Shown one piece after another: positions 20,565 to 22,688 of a stretch of 22,688 bases of DNA; position 1 is the first letter of the stretch, and the number at the start of each line of letters is the position of its first letter. Made by a program: the position numbers and the translations under genes. The stretch is taken from NCBI GenBank assembly GCA_035776735.1, contig DASSSO010000131.1, forward strand, positions 1 through 22,688. Reading direction: 5' to 3'. This stretch comes from JACDAN01 sp035776735 (GTDB taxonomy: Bacteria; Actinomycetota; Thermoleophilia; Gaiellales; Gaiellaceae). Under the pieces are notes generated by a model. It was not told the DNA's origin and searched no databases. It saw nothing but the letters and a program-made list of their open reading frames with translations.

Positions 20565-21713
20565 ATGGGAGTCGCCGAGCTCACGAGAAACGCGGTCGAC
20601 CTGCTGCCGGAGGGCGCGCTCGAGAAGAAGCTCGCCGAGGGCAGGCCGCTACGCGTCAAGCTCGGCATCGACGTCACCGCACCGCACATCACGATCGGCA
20701 ACGGCATCCCGCTCCAGCGCATGCGGGCCTTCCAGGACGAGGGGCACACGGGCGTCCTGATCGTGGGCGACTACACGACCCGGATCGGAGACCCGTCGGG
20801 CCGCTCGGCGGAGCGGCCCGTGATCGACGACGCCGAGATCGACCGCATGGCGGAGCGCTTCTTCGAGTCCGCGTACACGATCCTCGTGCCGGAGCGCACC
20901 GAGGTGCGCTTCAACGGCGAGTGGCTCTCGAAGCTCTCGTACGCCGACGTGGTCCAGCTCGGCCGGACGATCACCGTCGCCCGCATCCTCGAGCGCGACG
21001 ACTTCGCGAAGCGGTTCGCCGCGCAGGAGCCGATCTCGATCTCCGAGCTGCTGTACCCGCTGATGCAGGCCTACGACTCCGTGGCCGTGAAGGCGGACGT
21101 CGAGCTCGGCGGGACCGACCAGCTCTACAACCTCCTCGCCGGCCGCGAGGTGATGGCCGCCTACGGGCTCGATCCGCAGGTCGTGCTCACGACGCCGCTG
21201 ATCGAGAGCTGGGACCGGCTGAAGATGAGCGCGTCCCGCGGGAACTACATCGCCCTGCTCGAGGAGCCCGAGGAGCAGTTCGGGAAGACGATGCGGCTTC
21301 CGGACGAGCTGCTCCCCGCCTACTACAGGCTGGTGATGCAGAGCGACGAGGATCCGCTCGCCGGCGATCCCATGGCCGCGAAGCTCCGGCTCGCGAGGTT
21401 CATCGTCGCCCGCGCCCACGGCGAGGAGGCTGCGCGGGCGGCGGAGGAGCACTTCACCCGCGTGGTGCGGGAGGGCCAGGCGCCCGAAGAGGTCCCAGAG
21501 ATGGGGCTCCCCGACGGCGACCCCGTGCACGTGCCGGCCCTGCTCGCCGCCGCCTTCGGTCTGACGACCAGCGAGGCGAGGCGCATGATCGCCCAGGGCG
21601 GTGTGCGCCTGAACGGCGACGCCTTGACGGAGCTGGACCTGCCTCGATCGGCTCTGGAAGGGGCTCTCCTCCAGGCCGGAAAGCGCCGGTACGCCCGCTT
21701 GACAGCGCCCTAG
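20565..21713 (+). CDS. tyrS: Tyrosyl-tRNA synthetase with atypical signature motifs
   Basis: A class I synthetase that charges tRNA(Tyr). TyrRS identity is supported by LYPLMQAYDSVAVKADVELG (163-182, with Tyr164, Gln168 and Asp171), GGTDQLYNLLAGRE and a C-terminal S4 RNA-binding domain (about 325-382). At 382 residues it is somewhat short for the 400-430-residue bacterial form. The HIGH motif, expected after DVTAP, reads TIGN (43-46), so both histidines are absent; TrpRS enzymes use exactly TIGN. The KMSKS loop is KMSAS (220-224), with the second lysine missing. Both were checked in the nucleotides (ACGATCGGCAAC; AAGATGAGCGCGTCC). The rest looks fully conserved, so it is probably active. The 3' end overlaps the rRNA promoter. 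Confidence 0.93.
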   Translation: MGVAELTRNAVDLLPEGALEKKLAEGRPLRVKLGIDVTAPHITIGNGIPLQRMRAFQDEGHTGVLIVGDYTTRIGDPSGRSAERPVIDDAEIDRMAERFFESAYTILVPERTEVRFNGEWLSKLSYADVVQLGRTITVARILERDDFAKRFAAQEPISISELLYPLMQAYDSVAVKADVELGGTDQLYNLLAGREVMAAYGLDPQVVLTTPLIESWDRLKMSASRGNYIALLEEPEEQFGKTMRLPDELLPAYYRLVMQSDEDPLAGDPMAAKLRLARFIVARAHGEEAARAAEEHFTRVVREGQAPEEVPEMGLPDGDPVHVPALLAAAFGLTTSEARRMIAQGGVRLNGDALTELDLPRSALEGALLQAGKRRYARLTAP

Positions 21714-21726
21714 GCGTTGCTACCAT
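21699..21726 (+). promoter_or_regulatory. Likely rRNA operon promoter
   Basis: TTGACA (21699-21704), a 16-bp spacer and TACCAT (21721-21726) make the best -35/-10 pair in the window. The -35 and part of the spacer lie within the last codons of tyrS. RNA would start near 21733, about 410 nt upstream of mature 16S. Confidence 0.65.
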
Positions 21727-21801
21727 ACGCGGGCTGCCCGAACGGGCGGCGTTGAAAAGACCCTGTCCTCGACGACTGGAGCGCCCCGAGAAGGAAGGAT
21801 A

Positions 21802-21816
21802 CGAACCGCAAGTTCG
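21802..21816 (+). repeat. Leader hairpin upstream of the terminator-like element
   Basis: CGAAC-CGCAA-GTTCG forms a 5-bp stem; flanking GAT (21798-21800) and ATC (21818-21820) can extend it across one mismatch. It lies between the likely rRNA promoter and the terminator-like hairpin. Confidence 0.4.
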
Positions 21817-21828
21817 CATCTCCCTGGG

Positions 21829-21856
21829 GCCTCTGGCGCGAGTCGGAGGCTTTTTT
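21829..21856 (+). terminator. Terminator-like hairpin in the rRNA leader (or tyrS terminator)
   Basis: GCCTC (21829-21833) pairs with GAGGC (21846-21850), extendable inward by TGG/TCG with wobble pairs, and is followed directly by six T. It lies downstream of the likely rRNA promoter and upstream of the boxA-like site. So it either ends tyrS read-through or attenuates rRNA transcription. Confidence 0.65.
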
Positions 21857-22141
21857 GCGCCGTCGGACGGCGACGGTCTTTGAAAACTCAACAGCGTGCG
21901 TGAAACGCCGAGACCTGACCGCTCAGGCTTGCCTGAGAGGTCGGGCTCAAGTTAACCCGTCTGTCTTCACGGGTTGTGCCGTGTCGGACTTCAGTCTGGC
22001 TCGGCGAGCTCAGAAGATGGACCTTTGAGCTCAAGCTCAAAGTGAACGAGTTGTTCAGCCGGCTGAGGCATCGCTTGCGATGCCGTTAAGAGGTCGACCG
22101 GCTTTGCCGGGCGGCCGCTTCAGCGGATTGACACAAGTTCC
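21857..22141 (+). other. Structured 16S rRNA leader
   Basis: This non-coding 285-bp stretch holds a series of hairpins: CGCCGT/ACGGCG just after the T-run, GACCgCTCAGGC/GCCTGAGaGGTC (21917-21942), AACCCGT/ACGGGTT (21954-21975), CTTTGAGC/GCTCAAAG (22023-22042), GGCATCG/CGATGCC (22067-22084) and CCGGC/GCCGG near 22100. It probably contributes to pre-16S folding and RNase III-type processing, with the partner strand downstream of the window edge. No open reading frame here looks real. Confidence 0.7.
21877..21888 (+). promoter_or_regulatory. boxA-like antitermination site
   Basis: TCTTTGAAAACT matches the boxA-like core found in rRNA leaders of Gram-positive bacteria, where NusB/NusE load to make polymerase resistant to termination. 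It lies about 20 nt after the terminator-like T-run and about 255 nt before 16S. Confidence 0.6.

Positions 22142-22688
<547 letters not shown>

Noticed and set aside
21792..21856. T-box-like leader (AACCGC followed by a terminator)
   Set aside because: The UGGN bulge and the AGGGUGG core are absent, and the downstream gene is 16S rRNA, not a synthetase or amino acid gene.
22128..22133. TTGACA just before 16S as a promoter -35
   Set aside because: It is within about 15 nt of the mature 16S end, with no -10 following, and boxA lies far upstream.

Overview
The window is high-GC bacterial DNA packed with genes and ending 547 nt into a 16S rRNA gene. The 16S text (a block at about 22505-22590 reading GGGAATCTTGCGCAATGGGCG and onward, with the 530 loop near 22660-22680) looks like Thermoleophilia, a deep class of Actinomycetota. 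That placement is from memory of 16S signatures, not a search. The gene content fits: GatCAB, a RemA-like DUF370 protein, a PASTA-domain class A PBP, and many GTG/TTG starts.

Layout. (1) 1-1321, minus: the start of an unidentified gene and an HMG-CoA reductase. (2) 1345-5608, plus: folD, a cold-shock protein with a strong terminator, and the gatC-gatA-gatB operon with overlapping start/stop codons. (3) 5605-7443, minus: a 44-residue basic protein, about 360 bp without a convincing gene, a secreted Rpf/lysozyme-like protein, and a seven-helix membrane protein. (4) 7471-13073, plus: a secreted penicillin-amidase-family hydrolase, a class V aminotransferase overlapping serA (together probably the first two steps of serine synthesis), and an ICMT-like membrane methyltransferase lacking an obvious start. 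(5) 13078-18135, plus: two palindromic operator-like sites, a YbaK-type deacylase, ilvE, a DegT-family aminotransferase, a RemA-like regulator, an MFS exporter and an alkyladenine DNA glycosylase. (6) 18110-20533, minus: a bifunctional penicillin-binding protein. (7) 20565-end, plus: tyrosyl-tRNA synthetase, then an rRNA promoter, a structured leader with a terminator-like hairpin and a boxA-like site, and 16S rRNA.

The most consistent unlisted signal is promoter architecture. Many genes have a TAnnnT hexamer (or GATAAT) ending 6-9 nt before the start codon, the geometry of leaderless transcription. At two divergent gene pairs the two hexamers are the two strands of one 10-bp palindrome (AGGTTAACCT and AGTCTAGACT), which predicts bidirectional, mutually exclusive promoters. 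At a third pair they lie back to back. Several -10 hexamers also contain the stop codon of the upstream gene.

Other points worth attention: a tyrosyl-tRNA synthetase whose HIGH motif reads TIGN (as in TrpRS) and whose KMSKS reads KMSAS; a complete but divergent class I-like HMG-CoA reductase; a TetR-style operator pair with no regulator gene nearby; and a terminator-like hairpin between the likely rRNA promoter and 16S. No CRISPR array, tRNA gene, transposase or phage gene was seen.
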